Source: Rotaria macrura (Eukaryota; Rotifera; Eurotatoria; Philodinida; Philodinidae). From it: 64,000 nt of DNA. The stretch covers positions 1 to 64,000 of the forward strand of contig OENT01000037.1 of assembly GCA_900239685.1 (NCBI GenBank), written 5' to 3'. The position numbers and the translations under genes are program-made. This document shows positions 51,267 to 64,000 of the stretch, in pieces. Each line of letters begins with the position of its first letter. Position 1 is the stretch's first letter. The notes below the pieces were generated by a model. That model was not told where the DNA came from and searched no databases. It worked only from the letters and a program-made list of their open reading frames with translations.

Positions 51267-53606
51267 TTAGATGAATTGAATTGAATACTAATTTTGTTTT
51301 TGTACATATAAAAGAAGCTTCTGTTTCAATGCAATAACTCATCTCGACACATACAACTTTTTCTAGGACAATACCCAACGTATATATATATATATATTTA
51401 ATGCTTTTTTCACTTATTATCCGACATATACTCACTGTTTTATTATATTGAGTTCAATTTTGTTTTGGGTCATGACAAGATCGATTATTGCTCAACAAAT
51501 ATTTATTAAATATACTAAAATAATATATTTTGTTAAATAATACTTAAGACTCTAGTGCTTTGTTTCTATCTTCTATGATTTTAATAAATATTCATGCAAC
51601 GAAAAAGTGGTATATAAGAAGTAGACACAGCCAGTATTACGCACGAAATGACTGCTATCTGATATTCTACAGTATAAACGGTAGTCAACTGAAATTTTCA
51701 AAGAAGTATTGATTATTCTGATGAAATTTTTTGTGAAACATTTTATAGTCTCTCTTGAAATGAACTTGCAATTTCAAACTATAAAGATCTGTTTGTCGTC
51801 AAAAGAACTAGCTTGTTTTAAAATTTTCGGATGTTCTATGATTCTAAATCATTGGCTAACATGTAATTGAAGATTACATTGATTGCAGAAAGGTGGAATA
51901 GTAAAATATCAAATATTTTGATGAAGATCATACAAATACTCAACCTTTCAAGAGTATCACTTTTTCCTCAAACAAAACACGTACTGAATCACAAATCTTT
52001 GATTTGTTCTCATTATTTGAAAAGCTCACATATCGTAATATTGTTCACAAGATGCTCACTTATCAATACTTTTCTATTTTAATGAAATAGACTCCGTATA
52101 TAAATCCTTCAGAAGTAATTGTGTACAAAGCTCCATTTGAAAACACTTTAATAAATCATTCAATTTGTTTTCACTTTGGTCGACATCGATGATACTAATA
52201 CATCATAAGTATTCTTCAATAACAACTTCTGGCAATAATAGAAGAGCTGTCAACAATACTTTTGGCATCACTTCTATCCCTACCCTATTAGAGCAGAATG
52301 AAGGTTCTCTGATGAGAAATGATGAATTCCGTTTTTACAGACCTATCTCAATAAAGTAATCGTATTCTAACGATGAACGTATATTCTGTTTAAAATATAA
52401 AATGAACTGGGTTGTTCAATGAAAAAATTCTATATGGAAGAAAACAAATTCATAGATATGCATTGATTGATTGATGCTTCGTTTAGTCTCAGTAGAGCTT
52501 ACATAATGTGGCTGAATTCCTATCTAACGTAATTTATCACATTGCAAATCTTTCTGGTCTGTACCAAGAATCAATAACTTTGTCACCATCGTTATGATTG
52601 ATAGGTATTACTCTGTATATTCTTTTGTCGTACGATTTATACAATATAAATGCACCGTTAGGTTTCAGAAAAAACATATATTTGTCGCTATTCGATGAAG
52701 CTAATAGACGAAAAAGACTGATTTTGTTATCATATCATTTCGCTAATGAATCTTCAAAACGGTTGGAATCTTGTTGCTTGATCTTCTTCGTTTATCACTC
52801 ATATCGAGTTAAGGTACATACATCTACTTTGACAATATGAAATCAATATTGAATGTTCATTAAGTGTATGATATGAGTAGAAGAAACAATGTCGAACTTA
52901 TTCTATCTCCAGTTTTTCTTTTATACAAATGAGTATAGAATCAGGAATCATCCCAACTGCTATGCATTATGAACACTTGAGTGCGCAGCATGAAAAGTAA
53001 TCATGATATGGATAGTTGATATTTCTTAATAAAATATATACTATAAGAAATCTAAAAAAACAAAGAAGAAAATCTCACATCATTTATAGTTCATCTACAA
53101 AATTTTAGCTCTTATCACTTGATAGCATAACTTATCTTGAGCAATTGCATGATCTTTTCTACTCTCAAAATATTACGATAATGATGTCCTATTACTGCAT
53201 CGATATTTGAGGAAAACAATTGTTTAGTGACATCGTTCGTTCCTCTTTCCTTTTTCTCTTCTATCCATTTAGTTTACACAGCACGGGAGCTGAGAACGAG
53301 AACTATCTTTCTATTCTGCCTGAATTTCATTGATATATACATATATTTGCACAGTACTGTACATATCCAAGGACAGGAAACAGGCGCTAGATTCTTTTTT
53401 TGTGTGTCGGTATTTTTCTTTTCTCTAGCTTTTTTTATGGCATTACTAATATTGGCGGATATTAGTACTCTACACTCAGGCAAAACGAACAAGCAGCAAA
53501 AAAAAACACAGCGAGAGAGAGAGAGGGGAAACATCGTCGTTCTCAGTCTGTATGTGGGAAGATACAAATATATAGTCTACGTCTGACCTGAACTCAAGAA
53601 AATCAA
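51267..53606. other. Intergenic, nothing recognised
   Basis: AT-rich DNA between ACOT9 and the PDZ gene. The 119-codon ORF at 53227-53586 covers the region just upstream of the PDZ start, includes a GA-rich tract, and is probably 5' UTR or promoter rather than coding. Confidence 0.45.
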
Positions 53607-56600
53607 ATGAGTAAAGTTTTTATTAGTCGTCAAGATGCCAGCGTGTCATGGGGATTTCGATTACAGGGTGGTTTGGAATACAATGAACCATTGACAGTCA
53701 CTAATGTAAGTATATTACCTAGCAAATAAAATCTATGCATGCACTATACCAACATATATCTCGTAAATCAGAAAAGACAGGAAAACAACTATTAGTTAGC
53801 TACAAGCAAAAAACAGTTGGTTTTTGAAGACTTAATTCTCCCGAGACAAAATTTCTATTGTTTACGAGAGAAAATTTTTCTTGCATGAAAACAAAAACAA
53901 TCCTCCTGTTAATTGTTAGATTGTTCCCAACTCTCCTGCTGATGGAAAACTTGATCCTGGTGATACGTTATTGGAAATAGCTGGCAATAATGTCACTAAT
54001 ATGACTCATCGAGATGCTCTCGATATAATTCAACGTTGTGCTAATGCTCTCTTTCTTACTGTTCATAAGTATGTTTTGAAAAACGTTCCTTGTTTTTCGC
54101 CATCATTATCAAGTTGCTCGTACATTTAGAGTCGGCTATTCATATCCAGCAGGTGGTATGGGACTGCGTCCTAGTTCAATAACTCCCATGTGGAGACCCA
54201 GTGGACAACAGCAACCACAATCACAACCACAGCCACAATCATCGTACTACCAGCAAAATTTTCAACAACAACCACCTTCTTATCAACAAAATTATCAGCA
54301 ACAGCCCTACCATCAACATGATTTTCAGCAACAACAGTATGGCTATGGTCAGCCACCGACGTCCATGTTCAATGCAGCACCGTCTTCAGTGCCAGCTCCT
54401 CCTCCGCCCCCACCACCCCCGCCACCTCCACTAGTACCGATGCAAGCTGCAAATATCCCTCCAGCACCCATGTTCGATGCTGATATGATTGCAAATGCAG
54501 CTGCTTCATTAAAAAGTCGGCCAGCTGTTGAGGAAACTACAGCATCGTACCAACCAATACAGGTAAAAAATGACTAATTCGATTAAAAGTTGATTCTTCT
54601 CTCGATTCCAATTATATAATCGTTGTTTCATTTCTATTTAGGAACATTCAAATATTCCTGCCGCTCTTGCTAAAAGTTTAAGTCGTCCTGGTGGTCCAAA
54701 ACCGTTTACATACACACCAGGTGGTCTCGATCTTTCGAAAATACGTGAATCTGCTCGTGTTAGACGGTACGATTATATCATTATGAAATGTCTTGTTTAA
54801 TATTAGCAACGGTGATAGACAAATCATCGCATAATTTTCTTTTAAGAGCTGTCCTTTTCTTTCGTTTGTCATCTTTCATACGGTGTAACTATGACCGAGG
54901 TCGAACGGATTTGATAAGTGAGAAACTTATTATAAACTGATAAAACGACCTATCTATATATTCATTGCTATTTCGTCTCGATGATGGTCGGCTTTTAGTT
55001 AATTTCATTGTATTTGCAGTGCTGTGTGCTAAAAGTCTACAGATACGCTTTATCTTTCACAGAGTTCTTTTTCGCTTTCGCTCTATTGAAAAAAGAACGA
55101 CAAATAAGACTGTAGAAGAGAGACAAATTTAGTAATATTTGTGTGCATCAATACTTAACAGTATAATTACTCAAGAAAAAAAATAATATACCGAGCAGGT
55201 TATGTTTATGACTTCAGTTTAGTTTTTCGTTTAGAAATGAGGAAGAGGAAAAAGTTTGAGAGCTCATGTCATTCCCTTTTTTCCGACGAGGATTTGACAT
55301 CGTTGAAATTTGAAAAAAAATTTATGACATATGAAAAGCAAAATGTAATTGAAGAACAGAACAAAATGAAAAACGAGACGATAGAATATAATAGTGAACT
55401 TGACCACTTTGAGCTTCTATGAGATTATGATGTTGATGATGACCTTGTTTGCGACAATATAATAGCTTGTCATTTTATTCTACTTATCGACTCTTTACAT
55501 TTTTTCTTTTTGTTTTATATTCTTTTGAATATTTTCAGTCATCGCGAATATACTTCGAACAGTGAGGAACCAAACGAAACACAAGAATCCGAATCAAACA
55601 TGAGTCGTCGAATGATTGTTCCGCCGGAAAATATGAATCAACATCATTATGTACCACAAAAGCCAGCTCAATCATTTAACTATGCTCGTCAACAACCGAC
55701 ACCGCAAAAGAAACATATTCAACACGAAGCAGACGTGTAAGAGTATATTTCATATGGGAGATTATTTTATTCTCTCTTAAAACCTCTTCTCTCTTCTCTG
55801 TTTTTATTTTTCTTTATATGTCTATTGTAGAGTAACACAATCACGTTCATTTCAAATGCTTCAAGGTTGGATTTCGGATAGCGAAAAAACTGCACCGGCA
55901 GCTGTAACACAAGCTCCGGCATCATCACAAACAACAACAACAAATAAATCAGCAGGTAGACTTATGACCTTTTCCTCTTGTTATATACATTGGTGATCAT
56001 GCTTGGAATAAGATCTAATCACAAACAAAATCATGTTCTTATCGATTAGTAGAGATGAGAATCTTGATGAATCTGCGGCATGAAAGAATAATTATAGTAG
56101 GATAATTAGTATTGAATTCTTTGCAAGAATTACCGGCTATGGCGTCAGAATTTTTTTCTTGAACTCATTGAAAGATTATGCAATGCTTTTTTGATTAGTG
56201 AATAGCAAGTTCATTGATCAAATTTCATTTGGAACATGAGTAGTGTGTTAATGGAGATCGATATTTTAGGATTTCAATATAAAATTCTCTCTCTCTCTAA
56301 TATAACACTAGAAGACAAACAATCTATTTCATATCATTCATTTATTCTACACATAATTATTTTTACAAACAACACATAGGGAAGGTTTTGCATTTAGTCG
56401 ATCGTTTTTAAGTACTAACTATATGTTGTATCTGGAGTAGGTGTTCAATAATGATGAATGTTCTAACGGAATTTTTGGTCTGGAGAATTTGTTTTAGGGT
56501 AGATATTAAATGTTGAAGGTTTTTCTTAAAGTCAACGCATTGTGTGATCATATCGAATATCGATAGACAGAAGCCTTACCAGTGATAGATGTGTATGAAA

Positions 56601-58094
56601 CATATAGAAGACATGCTATTGTCCTATCCATATCTTAGACTTGAGAGAAGGAAAACACTGGAGATGATCTCTATAAGCTCATCTATTTAATGTCAATCTG
56701 TATACGTCATTAGTTTCATTTAGGAATTTGGTGAAACGTCTACATGCATTGCATCAACAATGTTAACTTTGAATATATGATCTATCTATAGAGAAAATAG
56801 ACGAATTTTTTTGACTATTTTCAGTCAATATTAATCAATCAGTTGATTGATCTTTCCTTGTCAGATGGAAACCATACTAATCATATCTTTGACTTGTTGG
56901 ACAATATTAGTGATAGAATAAGTTTATTTTACTATCGTATCATATCTATCTTAATTAATGACCCCCTTTTTCTTTTCTTTCTGCTGACATGTTCAATCTA
57001 GTTCAGTGACCTTATCTACATAGTTGACTGCTACGGGAAGGGCATTAAATACATTGATTACAATCTGTCATTCATAGTTGTACTCTCTAATCGACTGGAA
57101 AAATTTTTTGTTTCTAATTATCTTTTCTGTGTTACATAAAATAAAACACTAATATTGTTGCATAGTTGCTCGAGCTGTTCTTGATGAACAAATGAATCAT
57201 AATGAACGTAGTACAAATTCCAGTGGCACATCAGGTCTTCCTTCACGATCATTTCGTCACTTACACGAGCAGTATAATAACAGTAATGGTGATAATAAGG
57301 ATGCGACTATAACAGCTGCTGATGGAACCGTTATATCAGCTGAAAGCCTTGGTCTTCGACGAAGTAGTGACGGGCACATGCCATCACGAGCATTTAAATT
57401 TTTACAGGATCAATACGATGCACAGAATGCACCTGTTAATCAAACACAAGGAATCAATAACCGAGATGACTTAATGGAGATTTATAACAAACGTAATTTT
57501 GATTGTCGAATTGCGTTTTTAATCAGTGATGATGGTCTCTTCAAAATACTTTGTTTTAGTTCCGCCAAGTTTTCGTGAACGTGAACCGGAAGCTCCACGT
57601 TATACGGGTTCAACAGTTCCATCGCGCTCATTTCGTTTTCTTCAAATGATGACACAGAATGATGAACAAAATGATTCAAAACCGACTAATGGCAATATCA
57701 ATAAATCAGAACAAGCAGGAAATAAATACGATGAACAACATGTTTCATTAAACACAAATAAAATCGATACACATCCGTCACGTTCATTTAAATATTTACA
57801 AGAAATGACATCTGAACAACAATCCACGGTACCAGCAACAACTGTAACGTCGACAGGTGATTAAAGAATATAAAAATTTCGTTTTCTCATTTTCGACTTT
57901 GTTTCCTTTTTGTTTGGTTTACTTGTTTTATAGAAAAGCAAACGAGCACAACAACTAAAAGATCACAACCCATCAAGATGAATATTCAAATTCAACAATC
58001 AAAACCAACTTTTCAAGTCAATACAACAAGTTCAAGTAGTCAAGGAGATATTGTTGATAAATTATCAGCGGATATAGCAGCAACTGATTTTTGA
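53607..58094 (+). CDS. PDZ-domain ZASP/PDLIM-like cytoskeletal protein without LIM domains
   Basis: Nine exons (53607-53705, 53920-54068, 54130-54562, 54642-54766, 55539-55736, 55831-55955, 57166-57492, 57560-57856, 57934-58094) join in phase to give 637 residues. Residues 1-82 are an N-terminal PDZ domain of the PDLIM/ZASP type (SWGFRLQGGLEYNEPLTVTN, then PADGKLDPGDTLLEIAGNNV). Residues 83-227 are Gln/Pro-rich with an 11-proline run. Residues about 240-269 hold KPFTYTPGGLDLSKIRESAR. Five copies of (P)SR(S/A)F(K/R/Q)xL(Q/H) lie at about 339, 403, 450, 507 and 559; a single SRSFRILA motif is found in vertebrate LDB3/PDLIM5. Such proteins bind alpha-actinin at Z-discs and adhesion sites. No LIM domain follows; the chain ends in KLSADIAATDF. 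The family is clear, orthology is not. Confidence 0.88.
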
Positions 58095-61000
58095 ATAATA
58101 TTTTTATTTATTATTAATTTTTTTTTCTATCCGGTTTCATTTTTTTTTCTTTGTCCCTTTTCAATTTTTAGAGTCGTTTGTTTTTTTTACTCTACGTTTC
58201 GTATTGCTAACACAAACACATTTATTATTAATTCATATTTGTCTTTTTCTACTTTGATTAGGGCATTTTCAATAGGGACTAAGGTGAGCAGAAGCAAACA
58301 TCACTAAAGTATAGCAATGCAACTTTCAATACGCAATTATCGTTTGAATTTAGATAAATAAACATGTGGCCAATTCGTATTATTAATGAAAGCATAAATC
58401 TTCAAATCAGAATATGCTGAACAAGTTATTTTGTCATTATACTATGGGAGAGAGTATATTAACAAAAGTTTTTTGGCGATCGCTATAAACGTGAAGAAAA
58501 TGTAAAGCTTCGAGCATATCTTTATGATTACCGAGTTCATTCTTCTGGAAACCATTAATAATCGATAAAACTAATCGGGTGATATTTAGTTGGACATACC
58601 TCTGTGAAACAAACTTAATGATATACGTTGCATGGTTGTTTTACCTTTAGAAAAATTTCTATAGGCAAAGCAGTTATTTGGGGATAGAAGTCTGCTCTTC
58701 ATAGCATTTTATAGAGCTTTAAGACAATAATCGATAGATGAGGAACAAGGTATAAAACAAATATATAGACCCCCTTGTCACATGTGAAAAATAAATGCGT
58801 ACTGCGTTTTGATGAGAAATCGAACTATTCGATTTATGTATCTAATGAATTTATGCATAACACAATCGGATTTCTTTTCTTGATAGAATATTAAATTGTT
58901 TTTATATAATACAGGTGGGGAGAAAAGGTTATAATCTTTCTTATATCTAATAAGTGTAATTTTATTCACGAGTTAGTAAACATAGATGGATTGATTTTTA
59001 TATAAAACTATATTTTCAAGATTTCTTTTCCCCAAACATAATAACTAGCTAGAGAATCTGAAAAAAATACTTTTGTAGCGAAAAAGTGATTTAATTACTA
59101 TCAGGAATGAATAGATGCCAAATATTTTTAAAAGCTACTTAAATACTTATCTTCAGAAAATAAAAGCAATGCTTCTGAAACGTGTCAAAAACTTTTAGGA
59201 ATAGATTTTTTTTTGATAGAGAACGATATCGAATTTTTTAAATAAACTATAGTAGCATCGTATTGCATTCAATTTATACAACGTCCAAAAATGCATTTCT
59301 CTCTTTCTTTAGTCATGTTTCAAATTTTTTTTCCTCCTCAATGTTTGAATTCAAGACCATGAAGTCGACCAATGGAGAATTGTATGACAAAAAACTTTTC
59401 CTAAAATTTTCAATGTATGCTATGAATCGAACTTTGACTCTTTCATTTTCTATTGTGATCACCATTGTAGAAATTGTGATGAAATTTTCGGCTTCAGTAT
59501 ACTATGTATGTATTTTTAAGACAACAAAAACGCTAATTTCTCATGTTCTTGCTAGCTCTGGTTACGGCGTGTGGAACATTATCCAAAATAATTTCCGCAA
59601 AAATTGCTTCACAATTGTGGATGTTTTTTCGAAACATTAATCATGACAAGAATGGAGTTTTTATTCTTATAAATTCCTTAGACTCGAATTATCATCACTG
59701 AGTAAGAACAAAAACCAAGAGAATTTCCTTTGAAAAACTCCAGTTCTTATTAATGAGAAACATTGTTGCAATTGACTTATTAGTCAGGACCTAAGTTAAC
59801 GCTATGACTTTTTTCTCTTTTGAAACAGTGTTCAGTTTCATCCCGGGTATAATATAGCTTCCTTTCAAAATTCAGGGTCAGCATATCACCGAACAAACGA
59901 ATATTGGTCATAGAAAATTCCGATCACATGAAATATTCATGATCATCTCTTCGAACTGTGATAGAGAGAGAGAGAGAGTAAATGTCATGTTTTCAGGTCT
60001 GTGACATGTCGTTCATGAGAAAAACTCAATCAAAGACCGTTATATATATATATTGTATAATGGAATAAAGTATTTTTTTGTTTCCTCATTTCGTATGTTA
60101 ATTACTTTTTTATTTTCATTTCAAAGCGCGTGTCAAATTCTAGTGAATTACTTTCTCTCCTACTGAATTTTTATGCATAAGCGTTTAACGACAAGTTTAA
60201 TACCTCGATAAATGTTTTATGTATTTATAGAAGTGCTCTTTCATATAATGAGAAAAGACGAGTACTGCGTTTCACATGTTCTGTCAAATAAATTCAAAAG
60301 CATAATCGGCTATAATAAAACTCCATCGAGAATTCCATGCTGAATGATCAGAAATGCATGAATAGAGAAAAAATACTGTCTAATTCTTCAAAAGAACGTC
60401 TATTTATGGGAATTATCAAAATTTTGGACTAAAAAATCGATCAAAACCTTGGACTATCTGCTGTTTCGACCTTGTCTTATTTTTAAAGAGAAGTGAATCT
60501 TAAATAACAGTAAACTACGAATAGATATCAAGTTTCCCTATGTCAGTCTGAATAATCTTGGAAATATAAAACTATTCAATGTCGATGCACATGTATGTAC
60601 ATATATATAGTTTATATCCTAAGCTGATTTTTGCTGTAACGTTTTACGTATTCAGCATACATTATTCCATTGAACTATTAATATTTTTGTCATCTTCTTA
60701 AATATATTCAGTATTAGACTATTCATGTCATAAGAAAGGATTAAAAACATAAAAAGAACGAGACGTGTTCCCCATCAAATCCTACATAATAAAATTAATG
60801 ATAACGTCCTTGCAAAGCGTATCAAAATACAAAACAACTACTGTCGACTATCTATTCAGTAACACGAAATTTGCACACACTTTATGATAGTATTTATTAA
60901 ATGCACCCTAAAGTACGCCCAAACTCACGTGTTGATAATATTGCTCGAGCACCTTCAGTTGAAGTCAAAGCAAAGCGTCACATATTTCTAACCAACAATT

Positions 61001-62805
61001 AATCGAGATATTATCATAAAAAAATAGACACGGAAAAATCTATACATATATATATATATATGTTGGGCATGTGCAACAGATTTAATTTTATGTATAGTCG
61101 TACGAGAAAAACAAAGTAATAAATAAATAGATATTTAAAAAATAGACGAACGACATATCTATCATTCAACACATCTTCCTCAATGTGTTTGCAACTCTAT
61201 AACTATTGACAGCGAAATAAAATATATTCTGTTAGTATATATGCGAATTGTTTGAAACTTGAGTTACTATGTCATATTCATGCACAAATGCTAAGTATGT
61301 ATTAATGTATTTTTCAAATGAAACATCCCGTATTCTATATGATATAATGCAAAAGCAAAGCGTTTTCATTTATATCTAAGTTGAGAAGTGTGTACATTCA
61401 GACAGAACTACTTTCGATAACATAAATAAATCAAATATCTTCCATATTTGGTTAAAACGTCAGTACATGAAGTAGTCTTCAGTACACAATTATATCATAT
61501 TAGTTCTGTGACAATATATCTATACTTTTGAGAATTTTTCTATAGACTTGAAGGGATGCAACAAAAATTTTATGGGTCATGTTTTTAATTTTGATTTATT
61601 CAACAGTTAAATATTCGAAAATTTATGTTATTCTTAATATGTTCTTAACTTTTTCTTATTTTCTTTTGATTCAGTGCAAAAAGAACACAGTAGGTTCTAG
61701 TAAATGAACTGACATATACAATGAAAAGTAAACATAATCTTGCTGACTTGATGATTTACATAAATCTTCTATTGCAGGAAAATCTAGCATCTATCAACAA
61801 AAAACCATTGTCACACAAATTACTCTCTAGGACCTATTATTTATAAGATCTTTTCTTCAAATATACCCAGTTTTTTCCGTAATGTTAATCAATCAAAAAC
61901 TGACAATAAACATTCTTCGCTCCTAATTTTAATGCAGATTTCCAAATATTAGCGAAGCCTTGACGTATAATACATATATATATATATGTATGGTAATGCT
62001 ATTTAGATCAGTAAACAAGATCCAATGGTAGATAGATTTTTTTCTATTGATTGATGTGCACAAATAGTATAAATAGAAAACAAATTTAGGAATGAACTTT
62101 TAAATTTTCAACATGACTTCAACCGTCTAATAGCGACCTCATTATTGGATTTCTTCTGTACTTGAATATATAGCTTTCATGTATTTTCACTTTCATTTCA
62201 GATGATGAAAACTTTTTTCCATATGATTTTATCTATCACCCATCAATCAATAATAATTGGCTAATTACCGCCATAGATCAAGTGTAGAAGGACTCGTTCG
62301 TTTCATTAACATCCGTTTTAGGAACGTTGCACATGGTTGATTTTTACTAGCTATTATCACATGGATATATATGAAATTATACTATCTTCAAGCAGTGCTT
62401 GCTTCTTTATTTTTATCTCATTCACTCAAGTATAGGATGTTTTTATCAATGAAAAGAAAACTGAGAAAAGTTCTTGCGAATATATAATAATCCTGATGAT
62501 GAGCTCAATTCATCATAGATTCGAGAAAAAAAATGTATCCAAGCGGAAATGAGCCGTATCGCATGGTACTCGTCACACAGCACACACCAATTTCCTGTAT
62601 GCAGAAGTCTCTCTTACATTTCATAGAGTTAGTTTTTCTTTGTTATGTTTCAGCTCGTTTTTTTTCTCTTATTATGTTCACTATCAATAGTACTGATTAT
62701 TTGTACTGTCACTAGGGTATTTGTTCGTCTTCTCAAGTACTCGAATGACACTGATGCGATAAGCGATTTTCATCTTGTTGAAAAGAACGAAGAAAATCGA
62801 GAAAT

Positions 62806-62825
62806 AGAGAGAGAGAGAGAGAGAG
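62806..62825 (+). repeat. (GA)n microsatellite
   Basis: Ten GA units within a generally purine-rich stretch extending to about 62970. Confidence 0.9.
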
Positions 62826-63437
62826 TTTAGGGTTGTCTATATTTGTGATGCTGCTAATAAAGAGTCAGACATCTCAGTGCGAGAGCAAAAACAAACACTA
62901 GTTTGAGAGTAAAAGATAGAAGAAGAAAAAACTGAAAGAGAAAATAAAAGCAAGAAGGAGGAGAAGAGAAAAATCGAGTTCCGTTACCATTACTTCGAAT
63001 ATGTCGTCAAAAGAGAAAACCCACTAGCATTGGTAATGTAGTGAAACGATAGAAAATGTGCCGTAGATAGGAAGAGCAAAATAGTTCGGTCGCGTGAAGG
63101 GGAAAGAATACATTGGTAATGAGAAAAACAACAATAACAACGACCACCATTAACCTAGAAAATCGAGCAAAAGAGCAGGAAGCTGCGGGAAGGATTAGTA
63201 GCCAAGTCACGATTTGTCTTTTGACGCATAAGAATAAAAAATACTGACTGCTTGTACAAGATGCTCGCATAATCCCTTGGGTAAGTTCGCAATGATTATT
63301 TTTCATTCGAACTTTCATCTCTATAGCCATCATGGGAATATATAAGCACTATTCTTTTTCTATTATGTTTATTTAGCTAAAATAAATAAATTTTACATGC
63401 AAGTATCAGGAAGTTTTCTTGTTTTTATCTAAAATCT

Positions 63438-63465
63438 TGCGTCTTGCTTAATGAAGCAAGACGCA
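63438..63465. repeat. Perfect short hairpin
   Basis: A 12-bp stem (tgcgtcttgctt and its inverse) around a 4-nt loop (aatg). No T-run, tRNA or miRNA-like context identifies it; function unknown. Confidence 0.7.
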
Positions 63466-64000
63466 CTTTCATACAAACCGTTTTCAACTTGTTTTACTGA
63501 TTATATCATCCATTTATGGACATTTTTTTTTGAATAATGAGAAACACGTTCACATAAGTGTTTATAGAAAAAAATAGATAAATTAGTATAAATTGATAGT
63601 TGCTTTTTTCTCTATTCAGAAAGCCAGTTGAAATTTTTAGTTTTCAACCTCAACGTCCCCAATTTTTTTAGTTTCTCTCATTTTTGTTGATTGCTTTTGT
63701 AAATAGATTAATATGACTAGCACTGATGATGATGATACAGTGACGCATGTAGTTAAAAGACAGAAGAGAAGTAGTATCGAAGAAAAGACAGAGAGAGAAT
63801 AATAATTTTTTATTTCCCTTGTCGGTCTCTGAATGAAGAAAAAGAGAATGGGAGTAGTCGAAAATAATAACATACCATTAATACTTATTATATGAATAGT
63901 CTTCGTTGTTGATGATAGTTTATTTTTCTCTGTGTTCTTTTCTTGTTTCTTACCCTTGGAGCACATAAAAAGAAACCAATTGCATTTATTTCTTTAGCAC

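Larger units (their letters stand above)
58095..64000. other. Gene-poor stretch
   Basis: About 5.9 kb with no supported gene. It holds a GA microsatellite at 59963-59978, another at 62806-62825, AT-rich dinucleotide tracts (for example about 61031-61052), and a perfect short hairpin at 63438-63465. ORFs at 59263-59640, 63007-63333 and 63637-63966 are of low complexity or hydrophobic composition, without recognisable domains. The purine-rich DNA at 62800-62970 could be a promoter or UTR of a gene beyond the window. Confidence 0.45.

Noticed and set aside
53227-53586. 119-codon ORF just upstream of the PDZ gene
   Set aside because: Low-complexity hydrophobic and Arg/Glu runs from T-rich and GA-rich DNA, with a competing ORF on the other strand; more likely promoter or 5' UTR.
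54171-54434. ORFs overlapping PDZ exon 3 in other frames
   Set aside because: They are shadows of the Gln/Pro-rich coding repeat.
59263-59640. 125-codon ORF
   Set aside because: Phe/Ser/Lys-rich composition expected from AT-rich DNA; no domain, signal or neighbouring exons.

Overview
The window is AT-rich, intron-rich animal DNA. Most likely it comes from a bdelloid rotifer or a similar small invertebrate. The reasons are typical introns of about 45-90 bp, metazoan orthologues (FERRY3, ACOT9, an opsin, a PDZ/ZASP-like protein, a Ly6/uPAR protein), Helitron helicase debris, a decayed glycoside hydrolase family 2 piece of a kind often gained by horizontal transfer, and short inverted-repeat elements. 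The taxon is an inference; no marker gene is present. All multi-exon models below were built by hand from GT-AG junctions, phase by phase.

Layout: 1-2.4 kb is transposon debris (a hAT-like MITE with an 8-bp target duplication, a frameshifted Helitron/PIF1 helicase, a second MITE). 3.4-4.7 kb holds a three-exon Ly6/uPAR GPI-anchored protein (+). 5.95-8.6 kb is a foldback-type element with CAGT...ACTG ends and TA duplications. 10.7-11.3 kb is a RING/TRAF-like zinc-finger protein (+), followed by a second hAT-like MITE that contains an assembly gap. 12.4-13.2 kb carries GC-rich palindromic repeats. 16.5-17.6 kb is a two-exon opsin (-). 17.6-26.6 kb is mostly empty, with one tentative secreted-protein gene near 24 kb.

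26.7-36.3 kb is a complete 12-exon FERRY3 (C12orf4) gene (-). One of its introns is 5.3 kb long and contains a second long inverted-repeat element. 38.5-46.2 kb is an eight-exon ankyrin protein (+) with a predicted N-myristoylation signal and an exact 75-residue super-repeat; its first intron contains a GH2 pseudogene fragment. 48.2-51.3 kb is a 12-exon ACOT9-type mitochondrial acyl-CoA thioesterase (+). 53.6-58.1 kb is a nine-exon PDZ protein (+) related to ZASP/PDLIM, with five SRSF-type motifs and no LIM domain. 58.1-64 kb shows no gene I can support.

The genes are unrelated housekeeping, signalling and cytoskeletal genes rather than a pathway cluster. The most notable features are the ankyrin super-repeat, the LIM-less ZASP-like protein, the atypical opsin, and the two long foldback elements, one of them inside an intact gene.
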